64,000 nt of DNA from Desulfofustis sp. PB-SRB1 (GTDB taxonomy: Bacteria > Desulfobacterota > Desulfobulbia > Desulfobulbales > Desulfocapsaceae): assembly GCA_016722945.1 (NCBI GenBank), contig JAEQMT010000038.1, positions 124,001-188,000 of the forward strand. Direction: 5' to 3'. Under the pieces are notes generated by a model. That model was not told the origin of the DNA, did not search any database, and saw only the letters and a list, made by a program, of their open reading frames with translations. Numbering within the stretch: the stretch's first letter is position 1; each line of letters opens with the position of its first letter. Positions 43,715 through 52,504 of the stretch are shown one piece after another. The position numbers and the translations under genes were made by a program.

Positions 43715-44320
43715 ATGGAAAAACGTGACCTGAAGAAGGAACTTAAGCATCTGTACAAGCCGTCCGCCAGGGAGGTTTCGGTGGTGGAGGTGCCTCCAAT
43801 GAATTTTCTGATGATCGATGGAGCCGGTGATCCAAACAATTCAGAGACCTTTTCCGAAGCGGTCACCATGCTCTTCTCGGTGTCGTATGCAGTCAAGTTC
43901 ATGATCAAAAAGGGGTCGCTTGCCATCGACTACGGGGTGATGCCGCTGGAGGGATTATGGTGGGCTGATGATATGTCTGCCTTTACGGTTGAGGACAAAT
44001 CGGCGTGGTATTGGACGCTGATGATCATGCAGCCTGAATTCGTCACCAGTGAACTGATTGACGAGGCCATGGCGGAGGTTGAGAAAAAGAAGAAGCTTGT
44101 CCTTGATGGGCTGCGTTTTGAGACATTTACCCAGGGCCAATGCGCCCAGATTCTGCACATCGGGCCTTTCTCGGAAGAGGGGCCTACCATTGATAAGGTG
44201 CACCGGTTTATCGATGCGCGTGGGGTGCGGCGCGGCAAACATCATGAGATATACCTCAGCGATATCAGAAAGGCGGCACCCGCCAACTGGAAAACGGTGA
44301 TCAGACAGCCGTTTAAGTGA
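43715..44320 (+). CDS. GyrI-like small-molecule-binding protein
   Basis: 201 residues: EKRDLKKELKHLYKPSAREVSVVEVPPMNFLMIDGAGDPNNSETFSEAVTMLF and FTQGQCAQILHIGPFSEEGPTIDKVHRFI fit the GyrI-like/SOUL-type family (two SHS2 modules). Related proteins bind or hydrolyse small hydrophobic molecules. Monocistronic. Confidence 0.88.
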   Translation: MEKRDLKKELKHLYKPSAREVSVVEVPPMNFLMIDGAGDPNNSETFSEAVTMLFSVSYAVKFMIKKGSLAIDYGVMPLEGLWWADDMSAFTVEDKSAWYWTLMIMQPEFVTSELIDEAMAEVEKKKKLVLDGLRFETFTQGQCAQILHIGPFSEEGPTIDKVHRFIDARGVRRGKHHEIYLSDIRKAAPANWKTVIRQPFK

Positions 44321-44347
44321 ACCTGGATCTGGGGTCAACCTGGAACT

Positions 44348-44437
44348 GGGGTCAGGTCTTTTATTTTGGTGTTTTCCTATAGTTTTGATTAGTAGTTCAT
44401 GAGATTGAAAAAACACCAAAATAAAAGACCTGACCCC
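44348..44437. repeat. 90-bp perfect hairpin repeat, GGGGTCAGGTC family, copy 2
   Basis: Same arms and almost the same loop (TTTTGATTAGTAGTTCATGAGATTG) as at 24135-24224. Both copies are 90 bp. Only the loop differs, which indicates selection on, or recent spread of, the paired arms. Confidence 0.9.
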
Positions 44438-44561
44438 AGGCGTAGCCCATGTAGTGCTTGACATTTGGTTATGACAGACATAAGAAATGCTGATTATTGG
44501 GTTGTCCGTGGGTCCATGCAACCCATTTCTCATCAATAATATCCTTCAGGGAGGGGTTCTC

Positions 44562-45809
44562 ATGAAAGCTCGTGTTCTGGCACTGATTTTTTGTCTGACG
44601 CTGTCGCCGGCGATGCTTATTGCCGGCGAGGTCGAAGTTCTGCACTGGTGGACCTCGGGCGGCGAGGCCAAATCGGTGGCTGTACTCAAGCAATTGCTTG
44701 AGGAAGAAGGCCACACCTGGAAGGATTTTGCCGTGGCCGGCGGTGGTGGTGACACGGCCATGACGGTGCTGCGTTCCCGGGCTGTTTCCGGCAATCCGCC
44801 CACCGCGGCGCAGGTGAAAGGCCCCCAGATTCAACAATGGGGTGACGAAGGCGTGCTCGCCAATCTCGACGAGGTGGCCGCCGCCGGTTCGTGGGACGAC
44901 CTGCTGCCCAAGGTGGTTGCTGATGTCATGAAGTATGACGGCTCCTATGTTGCCGTACCGGTCAACGTGCACCGGGTGAACTGGATGTGGGTCAACCCTG
45001 AGGTCTTTCGTCAGGCTGGGGCGATGATTCCCACTACCTGGGAGGAATTCACCGTTGCCGCTGAAAAAATCAAGGAAGCGGGCTTTATCCCGGTTGCATT
45101 CGGTGGGCAGGACTGGCAGGAAGCGACGGTATTTGAGATTGTCGTGCTCGGCGTCGGCGGCCCCGATTTTTACGAGCAGGCGCTGGTCAAGGCCGATCCC
45201 GCCGCGCTCAACAGCCCCACCATGATCAAGTGTCTGGAAACATTCAAGGCGATCAAACCCTACACCGACGCAAATGCCCCGGGGCGTGACTGGAACCTCG
45301 CCACCGCCATGGTCATCCAGGGTAAAGCCGCCATGCAATTCATGGGCGACTGGGCCAAGGGTGAATTCACCGCCGCCGGCAAACGCCCGGGCGTTGACTA
45401 CGTAGCCGTGCCCGCCCCGCAGACCAGTGGCGCGTTTTTGTTCAACGTGGACAGTTTCATCATGTTCGACGTAAAAGATGAGGACGCCCAGGAAGCCCAG
45501 CAGGCCATGGCCCGGCTCATCATGGGTGAGCAGTTCCAGCAGGTTTTCAACGTCAACAAAGGTTCCATCCCCTGTCGACTCGGGATGGTGCGCGGCGCCT
45601 TCGATGACCCCGCCCTGCGCTCCATGGACGAGTTTTCCTCGGCCGCGGCCAGCGGCAATCTGCTGCCCAGCATGGCCCATGAGATGGCGGTTTTTCCGGC
45701 CGTGCGCGGCGCCATTTTCGACGTTGTCACCAACTTCTACAATTCAGATGTGAGCGCCACCAAGGCAGCCGAGCAACTGGCACAGGAAGTACAGGCAGCG
45801 GCGTACTGA
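44562..45809 (+). CDS. CUT1-type ABC transporter sugar-binding protein
   Basis: 415 residues from the ATG at 44562 with GGGAGGGG upstream. A signal peptide (MKARVLALIFCLTLSPAMLIAG) is followed by EVEVLHWWTSGGEAKSVAVL, the SBP_bac_1/8 start, and ANLDEVAAAGSWDDLLP, GGQDWQEATVFE, MGDWAKGEFTAAG. It is close in design to glucose/mannose-binding proteins of the GtsA type. Tandem downstream genes encode the permeases and ATPase. Confidence 0.92.
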   Translation: MKARVLALIFCLTLSPAMLIAGEVEVLHWWTSGGEAKSVAVLKQLLEEEGHTWKDFAVAGGGGDTAMTVLRSRAVSGNPPTAAQVKGPQIQQWGDEGVLANLDEVAAAGSWDDLLPKVVADVMKYDGSYVAVPVNVHRVNWMWVNPEVFRQAGAMIPTTWEEFTVAAEKIKEAGFIPVAFGGQDWQEATVFEIVVLGVGGPDFYEQALVKADPAALNSPTMIKCLETFKAIKPYTDANAPGRDWNLATAMVIQGKAAMQFMGDWAKGEFTAAGKRPGVDYVAVPAPQTSGAFLFNVDSFIMFDVKDEDAQEAQQAMARLIMGEQFQQVFNVNKGSIPCRLGMVRGAFDDPALRSMDEFSSAAASGNLLPSMAHEMAVFPAVRGAIFDVVTNFYNSDVSATKAAEQLAQEVQAAAY

Positions 45810-45822
45810 TAACCACTAGATG

Positions 45823-45851
45823 GGCGGCGCCGTCCACCTGACGGCGCCGCC
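45823..45851 (+). promoter_or_regulatory. Stem-loop after the sugar-binding-protein gene
   Basis: GGCGGCGCCGTC pairs perfectly with GACGGCGCCGCC across a five-base loop. A second hairpin GATAAACGG...CCGTTTATC follows at 45860-45893. No T-tract. They should stabilise the binding-protein mRNA and lower permease expression. Confidence 0.65.
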
Positions 45852-45912
45852 TCAGTCGCGATAAACGGTTCTCAGTCGCCCACGCCGTTTATCACCATTC
45901 GGAGGAGGACTT

Positions 45913-46797
45913 TTGTCAGCAGTGCTTGATCGTCTGCAGAGGTTTCTGCCGCAACTGGTTCTGGCCCCCACCACGGTGGCCATACTGGTGTTCGTCTACG
46001 GCTTTATCTTCTGGACCGGATGGATTTCGCTGACCCGCTCAAAACTGCTGCCGCGCTACGATCTGGCCGGTTTTCAACAATATATTACCCTGTTTCAAAA
46101 CGATCGCTGGTGGGTAGCCTGCAAGAACCTGGTTATCTTCGGTAGCCTGTTCATCTTCTTCTGCACGGTAATCGGGCTGCTTCTCGCCATTTTGCTGGAT
46201 CAGCGAATCCGGCTGGAAGGCGCCATCCGGGCCGTCTACCTGTATCCCATGGCGCTCTCCTTCATCGTTACCGGTACCGCCTGGAAATGGATGCTCAATC
46301 CCAGTCTCGGCCTGGAGCGGCTGGTGCAGCAATGGGGGTTTGAAAACTTCACCTTCGACTGGCTGGTGAACTCGGAGATGGCTATCTATACCATTGTCAT
46401 CGCCGGGGTCTGGCAATCATCGGGGTTTGTCATGGCCCTGTTCCTGGCCGGACTGCGCGGCATCGACGACTCGATCATCCACGCCGCCCAGGTGGACGGC
46501 GCCGGTCTGCCCCGCATCTACCGGCGGATCATCATCCCCAGCCTGCGCCCGGTGTTCTTCAGCGCCATAATCCTGCTTTCCCACGTGGCCATCAAGAGCT
46601 TCGATCTGGTGGTCGCGCTCACCAGCGGCGGGCCGGGCTATTCATCGGATCTGCCGGCCACCTTTATGTACGCCTTTTCGTTCAACCGTAACCGGCTGGG
46701 TTTCGGCGCCGCTTCGGCGATGATGATGTTTTTCGGGGTGATGGCGATTATCGTCCCCTATCTCTATTCCGAGCTGCGGAGCAAACGGCATGGCTAA
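45913..46797 (+). CDS. Sugar ABC transporter permease 1
   Basis: 294 residues from a TTG start (45913) with GGAGGAGG upstream. Six membrane segments, and the EAA loop in GLRGIDDSIIHAAQVDGAGLPRIYRRIIIPSLRPVF. CUT1 family MalF-like (GtsB). It overlaps the next gene by eight bases. Confidence 0.92.
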   Translation: MSAVLDRLQRFLPQLVLAPTTVAILVFVYGFIFWTGWISLTRSKLLPRYDLAGFQQYITLFQNDRWWVACKNLVIFGSLFIFFCTVIGLLLAILLDQRIRLEGAIRAVYLYPMALSFIVTGTAWKWMLNPSLGLERLVQQWGFENFTFDWLVNSEMAIYTIVIAGVWQSSGFVMALFLAGLRGIDDSIIHAAQVDGAGLPRIYRRIIIPSLRPVFFSAIILLSHVAIKSFDLVVALTSGGPGYSSDLPATFMYAFSFNRNRLGFGAASAMMMFFGVMAIIVPYLYSELRSKRHG

Positions 46798-47677
46798 TCG
46801 TGACGGTATCGTAGCCGCCAGCGGCAGAAGCGCGATTGCCGGACGCATCTTCATCTATGCGCTGCTGGCTATTTTCGTGATCTACTACCTGCTGCCGTTT
46901 TTTGTGATGCTGTCCACTTCGCTGAAAACGATGGATGATATCCGCACCGGCAACCTGATCTCACTGCCCCGCCAGATTACCCTGGAAGCGTGGTCAACGG
47001 CCTGGGACAGCGCCTGCATCGGGGTGTCCTGCGAGGGAATCAAACCCTATTTCTGGAACTCCATAAAGATGGTGGTGCCGGCCGTGCTCATCTCCACCAT
47101 TATCGGTGCGGCCAACGGTTACGTCTTTTCCAAGTGGCGTTTTAAGGGCAGCGAGGTGCTCTTTTCGCTGCTGCTGATCGGCTGTTTCATCCCCTTTCAG
47201 GTAGTCCTGCTACCAATGGCACGCACCCTTGGCCAATTCGGTCTGGCCCAGAGCCTGCCCGGCCTCATCATGGTGCATGTGGTGTACGGTCTGGCCTTTA
47301 CCACGCTTTTTTTCAGAAATTTCTACGTGACCATCCCGGACGAACTGGTTAAGGCGGCACGCATTGACGGCGCCGGTTTTTTCCGCATTTTCTGGCGCAT
47401 CATGCTGCCGGTCTCTACGCCGATCTTCGTGGTCTGCGTCATCTGGCAGACAACCATGATCTGGAACGATTTTCTCTTCGGCGTGGCCTTTACCGGCGGC
47501 GCCACCCAACCGGTTACGGTGGCTTTGAACAACCTGGTCAACACCTCCACCGGGGTGAAGGCCTATAACGTCGATATGGCGGCGGCGATCATTGCCGCCC
47601 TGCCGACCCTGATCGTCTACGTGGTGGCCGGTAAATACTTTGTCCGCGGGCTCACCGCGGGAGCGGTGAAGGGGTAG
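46790..47677 (+). CDS. Sugar ABC transporter permease 2
   Basis: 295 residues with six membrane segments and the EAA loop in [28 protein letters not shown]; MalG-like (GtsC). An insertion near [23 protein letters not shown] is typical of the glucose-type group. Followed five bases later by the ATPase gene. Confidence 0.92.
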   Translation: MANRDGIVAASGRSAIAGRIFIYALLAIFVIYYLLPFFVMLSTSLKTMDDIRTGNLISLPRQITLEAWSTAWDSACIGVSCEGIKPYFWNSIKMVVPAVLISTIIGAANGYVFSKWRFKGSEVLFSLLLIGCFIPFQVVLLPMARTLGQFGLAQSLPGLIMVHVVYGLAFTTLFFRNFYVTIPDELVKAARIDGAGFFRIFWRIMLPVSTPIFVVCVIWQTTMIWNDFLFGVAFTGGATQPVTVALNNLVNTSTGVKAYNVDMAAAIIAALPTLIVYVVAGKYFVRGLTAGAVKG

Positions 47678-47682
47678 ATATC

Positions 47683-48798
47683 ATGGCTTCGTTACGAGTA
47701 GAACAGGCCCGCAAGGCTTTTGGTTCGGTTGAGATTCTCAAGGGCATCGACCTGGCCATCGATTCCGGTGAATTCCTCGTCCTGGTGGGTCCGTCCGGCT
47801 GCGGCAAGTCTACCCTGCTAAACCTGATCGCGGGACTTGAAACCATCACCTCCGGACAGATCCTTATCGACGACAAGGTGGTTAACGATATCAGCCCGAA
47901 GGATCGTGATATCGCCATGGTATTTCAGTCCTACGCACTCTATCCGAACATGAACGTGCGCAAGAATCTCTCCTTTGGCCTGGAGACCCGCAAGGTACCA
48001 AAGCAGGAGATTGCCGAGATTATCGAAAAAGTCGCCGCCATGCTGCAGATCGAGAACCTGCTGGATCGCAAGCCCTCGCAGCTTTCCGGCGGCCAGCGGC
48101 AGCGCGTGGCCATGGGCCGGGCCCTGGCGAGAAATCCCAAGGTATTTCTTTTCGATGAACCACTCAGCAACCTGGACGCCAAGCTGCGGGTGGAGATGCG
48201 CACCGAGATCAAGCTGCTCCATCAGCGCATCAAGACCACCATCGTCTACGTGACCCATGACCAGATCGAGGCCATGACCCTGGCCGATCGCATCGCCATC
48301 ATGAAAGACGGCGAATTGCAGCAATTCGATACCCCGCGCGAGGTGTACCGTAACCCGGCCAACCAATTCGTGGCGGGTTTTATCGGCTCACCCGCGATGA
48401 ATTTTATTCCCACCGCCATTGCCCGTCACAACGATGCACCGGTGGTGGTGCTCGATACCGGCGCCGGGGAGAAACAATTGGTGCCTCTGCCACAGACATC
48501 CACCGATTTTGGCGCCTACCTCGATCAGCGGGTAATTCTCGGCATCCGCCCCGAACAAATCACCGACACTGCCCAGCCGTCCGTCGAAAACCAGTGGCTG
48601 TCGCCGGTACCCTGCGGCGTCAAGTTAAGCGAACCCACCGGCCCCGACACCCATGTGGTGGTCACCATCAACGACACCGAAGTCACCTGTCGCCTCCATC
48701 CAGATATTGCCGCCCGCCCCGGTGAGACGGTTGAGCTGCTTATGGACATGGAAAAGGCACTCTTTTTTGATCCGGACACCGGCTTGCGACTGCGCTGA
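47683..48798 (+). CDS. Sugar ABC transporter ATPase (MsmK/UgpC-like)
   Basis: 371 residues. Walker [11 protein letters not shown]-loop [10 protein letters not shown], signature [15 protein letters not shown], Walker [17 protein letters not shown]-loop [10 protein letters not shown]; a C-terminal TOBE/OB domain follows ([10 protein letters not shown]). It energises uptake by the two permeases. After the stop, the sequence ATGGCAGTGCTCTGGCCA-like is repeated twice (48798-48840), possibly a recent slippage. Confidence 0.95.
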   Translation: MASLRVEQARKAFGSVEILKGIDLAIDSGEFLVLVGPSGCGKSTLLNLIAGLETITSGQILIDDKVVNDISPKDRDIAMVFQSYALYPNMNVRKNLSFGLETRKVPKQEIAEIIEKVAAMLQIENLLDRKPSQLSGGQRQRVAMGRALARNPKVFLFDEPLSNLDAKLRVEMRTEIKLLHQRIKTTIVYVTHDQIEAMTLADRIAIMKDGELQQFDTPREVYRNPANQFVAGFIGSPAMNFIPTAIARHNDAPVVVLDTGAGEKQLVPLPQTSTDFGAYLDQRVILGIRPEQITDTAQPSVENQWLSPVPCGVKLSEPTGPDTHVVVTINDTEVTCRLHPDIAARPGETVELLMDMEKALFFDPDTGLRLR

Positions 48799-49004
48799 TG
48801 GCAGTGCTCTGGCCAGCGCTGATGGCAGGGCTCTGGCCAACCGCACCGCCTTTCATATGTTTCCACTGCCGGCTATGACCACACAACACCTGCCGTCGCC
48901 GGTGACGCCACCGTTCTCATCCAGGGCGAGAGCGGCACCGCCATCTGGAAACAGATGAAAAAACATGCGATCCCCCTTACCCGGCCGCCGGCGAACCAGC
49001 CCAG
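48799..49004. other. Region with a tandem repeat and an unassigned coding-like tail
   Basis: A roughly 18-base unit (CAGTGCTCTGGCCAGCGC / CAGGGCTCTGGCCAACCG) is repeated directly. From about 48870 the plus strand reads YDHTTPAVAGDATVLIQGESGTAIWKQMKKH, then a stop at 49006. This looks like the end of an old gene; no family recognised. Confidence 0.35.
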
Positions 49005-49496
49005 CTAAACGGAGATCTTCGCAACCGCCGCGGCGAGCTGTTCGGAAAGTGATTGCAGATCGGCCGCATCAGGATGGCCGACGGCAGTAACCGCATCCGC
49101 CGCCCATGGCGGCGGGGTGGGCCGCGTGCTCACCTCGGCAAGAAACTCCGGATCAACCTCGCCCTGGCAACTGAAAACACCCACCACCTCGTTGCCTTTG
49201 GCAAGATCACGGGCCGCCTGCATCGCCTGTTCGGCATGGGTTGAGTGTACCGCCGCGCCATGGCTGGCAAACAAAAAGAGCTTGTGTCCCTGTAATTTTT
49301 CCAGATAGGCGGCGGCAGCGGCATCAGGCGCTCCTTTTTGCAGCCAGAAACCGACACAGATCAGAGCGAAGCCGGATGGATCAGGATCGTCCTGAACCAG
49401 AGCCAGATGTGTTTTGCCGGGCAAAGCATCACGAACGGTTTCTGCCAGTTTTTCGGTATTGCCGCCCTTGCTTGAATAGACGATCAGTGAGCGCAT
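49005..49496 (-). CDS. Flavodoxin-family protein
   Basis: 163 residues from ATG 49496 with AAGGATG upstream. MRSLIVYSSKGGNTEKLAETVRDAL is the FMN phosphate-binding loop ((T/S)xGNT), IICVGFWLQKG follows the flavodoxin pattern and LFLFASHGAAVHS the later loop. It is likely an electron carrier or a small FMN oxidoreductase. Monocistronic. Confidence 0.88.
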   Translation of the reverse strand: MRSLIVYSSKGGNTEKLAETVRDALPGKTHLALVQDDPDPSGFALICVGFWLQKGAPDAAAAAYLEKLQGHKLFLFASHGAAVHSTHAEQAMQAARDLAKGNEVVGVFSCQGEVDPEFLAEVSTRPTPPPWAADAVTAVGHPDAADLQSLSEQLAAAVAKISV

Positions 49497-49857
49497 AATA
49501 ACATCCTTTTTATAGTTGTGGTTGAGGGTTGTCATTCAGTGAAGCCGCCGTTTGGCGGGTTTGCTTCTAATCTATCCATCTGCTCATGTTCCAAACGGAT
49601 AGTGTCAACACTTGATAGTATAAGCATATCCCGTGCCGACGCTGAGACAGTTGATGTTTTGACGTGGTTGCCCACCCCTAAACCCATCGCCAAACGGGAA
49701 ACAATGACCATGGCCTATGTGTTCCAGATTCAGTCGGCGGCCTGGTACATCAAACTGGTGCCGTGGTATTTGGCGAGGCAACGGTGGTGAAGCCGCCGGC
49801 ACCGGCCAGGGCGGGAGAAATAAAATAGGACGGCTACTACCTAAAACAGCCAGCCGA
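49497..49857. other. Intergenic stretch, no gene recognised
   Basis: About 360 bases between flavodoxin and the VapC gene. Short ORFs in several frames overlap with no coding character; no repeat family was seen. Confidence 0.4.
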
Positions 49858-50280
49858 TCAGGCCGGCTCCCATGGATTGAATATGGTGACGCCTGTTCTT
49901 TCGAAATCAAGTCTATTGCGAGTGACAACGACCATTTTGTGAACAAGCGCCGTGGCCGCGATCAGCCCATCGCGGATCGGTTGAGGATCAGGGACGTGTA
50001 ATGTTGCACTCTGCCGCGCAACCGCCTGGTCAACGGGCAGGATGCGACCCGCAAAGGCGGGCAGGACTTGGTTATTCATCCACTGCCTGAACATTGCCCC
50101 TTGTTCAGCGTCTTGTCTTTCGGCAAGAAGTACCCCGATTTCCAGTTCCTGAAGGGTAATCACCGAAAGAAAAAGCTCTGCTGTCTCCGTGCTATCCGCC
50201 CACGCCGCCACATTCTTGTCGGCCCTGCCGAGACGGACTTTTCTCAGCTCGGAAACCACATTAGTATCGAGAAGAAACAT
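49858..50280 (-). CDS. vapC: PIN-domain toxin VapC
   Basis: 140 residues. MFLLDTNVVSELRK (first Asp), LQELEIGVLLAERQDAEQG (Glu), and PIRDGLIAATALVHKMVVVTRNRLDF (Asp and Arg) give the full acidic site of a PIN ribonuclease. It overlaps the antitoxin stop by one base (TGATG). Intact, unlike the other toxin genes in this window. VapC-type enzymes usually cleave tRNA. Confidence 0.9.
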   Translation of the reverse strand: MFLLDTNVVSELRKVRLGRADKNVAAWADSTETAELFLSVITLQELEIGVLLAERQDAEQGAMFRQWMNNQVLPAFAGRILPVDQAVARQSATLHVPDPQPIRDGLIAATALVHKMVVVTRNRLDFERTGVTIFNPWEPA

Positions 50281-50534
50281 CAGCTCAGCTGAGCGGGACG
50301 GGCGAGATCAGCCATCCGGGGAATTTCCAGTTCAATATCTTCCGTACCGGGCATGGCGAGAAGATCGGCAATCTTACCGCTGTTATCAAAAAGCTGCTGA
50401 TAGTCTCTGATGCTCAGCAGGACATGGGCCGGCTGACCTCGATCGGTAATGAATACCGGGCCGTTCTTTGCCGCCCGTTTAGCCTTGCTGACATTTTGAT
50501 TAAATTCCCGGCTTGATATTGTGTTGATTGACAT
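50280..50534 (-). CDS. Phd/YefM-type antitoxin
   Basis: 84 residues from the ATG at 50534: MSINTISSREFNQNVSKAKRAAKNGPVFITDRGQPAHVLLSIRDYQQLF is the Phd domain; the C-terminal part (AMPGTEDIELEIPRMADLA) is the toxin-binding tail. The gene starts just after CGGAAAGAGGTGCGAG, with a good RBS. It represses its own promoter with VapC as co-repressor in such pairs. Confidence 0.9.
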   Translation of the reverse strand: MSINTISSREFNQNVSKAKRAAKNGPVFITDRGQPAHVLLSIRDYQQLFDNSGKIADLLAMPGTEDIELEIPRMADLARPAQLS

Positions 50535-50699
50535 CTCGCACCTCTTTCCGTGATGGCCTCGTAACAACCCCGCTATCCAGAATGACGACGACAAGCAATA
50601 TCTGGTATGTACCGGTTGTTACTCTGCACCCGCACACCATGTAGCAACTTTACTACAAAAGGCGCTCTTGGGCAAGTAAAAAGTATGCAGGTAAGACAA

Positions 50700-51167
50700 T
50701 CAAACAAACCGGTCGTCGGCGCGGGTGGTGCGGATTTGCTCTTCTTTGGCGGTGAGCCAGCCTGAGCGGCTCTTATCAACATGGTCAAAGGCGGCGATAT
50801 AGGGCTTTATGTCGAGCAATGGGGTGGAATTGAGAATATCTAGGTTACGGACGGTGAGGATGTTTCCCGCAACCCCCACCAACTCGACGATGGAGAGCCC
50901 GATATGGCTGGGCCGCAGCGGTGAACGAGTGGCGAACACGCCACGTTCTTCGCTGTCCATAAACGGCACCACGGTAAGCTCCACCCGCCGGGCCCGATGA
51001 AAGAGGTAGATCAGGTAAATGTGGCTGAACCCTTCCAGGTCTTGTAGTCCTTCCACATAGTCGGGGTCGATCACAACCGTCCCCTCTACACCCTCGCCGC
51101 CACCGGGCTGGATGGGCATGTCTTGGAGATTGCTGAATGGGGTAAGGATGATGCCGATGGGTTCCAT
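50700..51167 (-). CDS. trmO: TrmO-like tRNA (t6A37) N6-methyltransferase
   Basis: 155 residues from the ATG at 51167 with GGAG seven bases upstream (the frame extends seven codons further). MEPIGIILTPFSNLQDMPIQPGG, LEGFSHIYLIYLFHRAR and RGVFATRSPLRPSHIGLSIVELVG are the UPF0066/TrmO signature, and the final DVKPYIP-like LDIKPYIAAFDHV. It is short (E. coli TrmO has an extra domain), as in the VirR-type compact members. Substrate is inferred from the family. Confidence 0.88.
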   Translation of the reverse strand: MEPIGIILTPFSNLQDMPIQPGGGEGVEGTVVIDPDYVEGLQDLEGFSHIYLIYLFHRARRVELTVVPFMDSEERGVFATRSPLRPSHIGLSIVELVGVAGNILTVRNLDILNSTPLLDIKPYIAAFDHVDKSRSGWLTAKEEQIRTTRADDRFV

Positions 51168-51188
51168 ATCGTAACTCCGCACTGCCAA

Positions 51189-51672
51189 TTATCTGGTGAG
51201 TGTTTGCAAAAGGGCCGGCAAATCATTTTTGACCGTATGCCAAACAATTTCCATGTCAATACCATCGTACACATGAACAATGTGGTTTCGCATACCAATG
51301 ATTTCCTGCCACGGAATAGTTTCATATTCAGTTCGGGTTTGCTCAGAAATACGCCGAGCCGCTTCACCAATGATTTCCAAGCGGCGAATTACCGCATCTT
51401 GTAGTTGAACGTCTGCCAGCAACGCTGACTTGTCTACATGATCCAGATAGGAGATTGCCAATGTAGCTGCTTCCACCATATCTCTCAAGTAAGCCTAGTG
51501 TCCTGTCAAGCCTCATCTCTTCAATCTTGCTTGTCCTTTTGGCTTCCCGACTTCGTTACTCAGTCAGTTACATAGCGCTGCTATGCGCCCTCTTTCGCGC
51601 CTTGCGGGAAACCAAAATTACGGCGCAATTTTTAAACATCTGAAACTTGACAGGACACTAGTCACGCTGCAT
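51189..51672 (-). pseudogene. hepT: HepT-like toxin, start codon cut off by a MITE
   Basis: The residues YLRDMVEAATLAISYLDHVDKSAL..DAVIRRLEIIGEAARRIS..IPWQEIIGMRNHIVHVYDGID, with the HEPN RNase motif RNHIVH, are read from 51497 down to 51189. On the far side of the 165-bp MITE, an ATG at 51672 (MQRD) overlaps the mntA stop, as HepT starts normally do. Excision leaving one TA gives MQRD, a TAG codon, then AYLRD; a precise join without TA is in frame. Translation now would need the TTG at 51488, yielding a protein short of its first helix. Confidence 0.75.
51496..51660. repeat. 165-bp TA-flanked MITE, copy B
   Basis: TAGTGTCCTGTCAAG at 51496 and its inverse at 51646-51660. Same element as 41998-42162 but inverted. 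It sits between the hepT start codon and the body of the gene. Confidence 0.9.
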
Positions 51673-51973
51673 AAATCACCTTCGCCGAGGCAAGAATTGC
51701 ATCTCTTCGTAGAGGATTCCGGCTCGCCTCAATACCCCCACGACTGACGATATCCACTTTTCTTCCAATCAATTCGGATAGTTCATCCTCCATACGAACT
51801 AAATCAAACAATGAATGAGCGGCCTCAGGATCAAATTTTACCAAAACATCAATATCACTATCAGGCCCGAAATCATCACGCAGTACCGAGCCGAACAAGG
51901 CAAATTCCGCTATCCCCCAACGGCCGCAAAACTCTGCGATTGTCTCTTTTGATATATCCATCAATGTCTCCAT
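51662..51973 (-). CDS. mntA: MntA-like nucleotidyltransferase antitoxin
   Basis: 103 residues with the minimal nucleotidyltransferase core GSVLRDDFGPDSDIDVLV (GS-x10-DxD) and KVDIVSRGGIEAS. MntA inactivates HepT by adding nucleotides (AMPylation) to its active-site tyrosine. The hepT start overlaps its stop by 11 bases. Confidence 0.9.
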   Translation of the reverse strand: METLMDISKETIAEFCGRWGIAEFALFGSVLRDDFGPDSDIDVLVKFDPEAAHSLFDLVRMEDELSELIGRKVDIVSRGGIEASRNPLRRDAILASAKVIYAA

Positions 51974-52013
51974 GCCATCACCTCACTATACCACTCACAT
52001 GATCTTCCACCAA

Positions 52014-52340
52014 TCATGAGACCGATGCAAGTTTTAGTCCCAGGATGCCGGTAATGATAAGCCCCACAAAGAAAAAGCGCATAAAGGTGGCCGGTTCGCT
52101 GAATACCGCAATACCGATCAGAAAGGTGCCCACCGCCCCGGTCCCGGTCCAGACTGCATAGGCGGTGCCCATGGGAATGGTGCGCTGGGCGATGAGCAGC
52201 AGGGCGCCGCTGGCGGCCATACTGAAGATGCCGACGGCAAGCCAGCCAAAATGAGCACCTTTATCGGTCCAGCCCAGTTTGAGGCCAAGGGGCCAGCCCC
52301 ATTCAAACATTCCCGCAACGATCAGATATACCCATGCCAT
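52014..52340 (-). CDS. SMR-family small multidrug/guanidinium transporter
   Basis: 108 residues, four membrane segments. MAWVYLIVAGMFEWGWPLGLKLG holds the conserved Glu of SMR proteins (GxFEW), and TIPMGTAYAVWTGTGAVGTFLIGI is the SugE/EmrE signature. The FEWxW form and the YxVWTGxGAVG pattern favour the Gdx/SugE subgroup (guanidinium) although a quaternary amine exporter is possible. Monocistronic. Confidence 0.88.
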   Translation of the reverse strand: MAWVYLIVAGMFEWGWPLGLKLGWTDKGAHFGWLAVGIFSMAASGALLLIAQRTIPMGTAYAVWTGTGAVGTFLIGIAVFSEPATFMRFFFVGLIITGILGLKLASVS

Positions 52341-52384
52341 GGTTCACTCATCCTTAAAAGAAATAACCGCTTATTAACATCTTG

Positions 52385-52504
52385 ATCGCGTCGAAAAAAC
52401 CCATATTCCCGTCATACCGGAGTTGACCAAACATCCATGATGAACTCGTAAAAACTCAATCTAGCAGTTTAAGATGGCTAAGTAAAAACAAAGCTCTACT
52501 AGGA
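52385..52504. repeat. Dispersed repeat remnants (R1 then left half of R2) before IS copy 2
   Basis: 52385-52465 (CGTCGAAAAAACCC...GTCATACC..GAGTTGACC) resembles the left part of R1; 52470-52504 (AAGATGGCTAAGTAAAAAC..TCTACTAGGA) is the left arm of the R2 palindrome, whose right half continues after the IS at 54471. Confidence 0.65.

Noticed and set aside
44469-45680. 403-residue minus-strand ORF opposite the sugar-binding protein
   Set aside because: Shadow of the plus-strand gene; composition rich in His/Gly/Arg with no domain, and the plus strand is an obvious SBP.
48798-48840. Coding extension of the ABC ATPase
   Set aside because: The stop is at the family-typical end; the following direct repeat looks like slippage.
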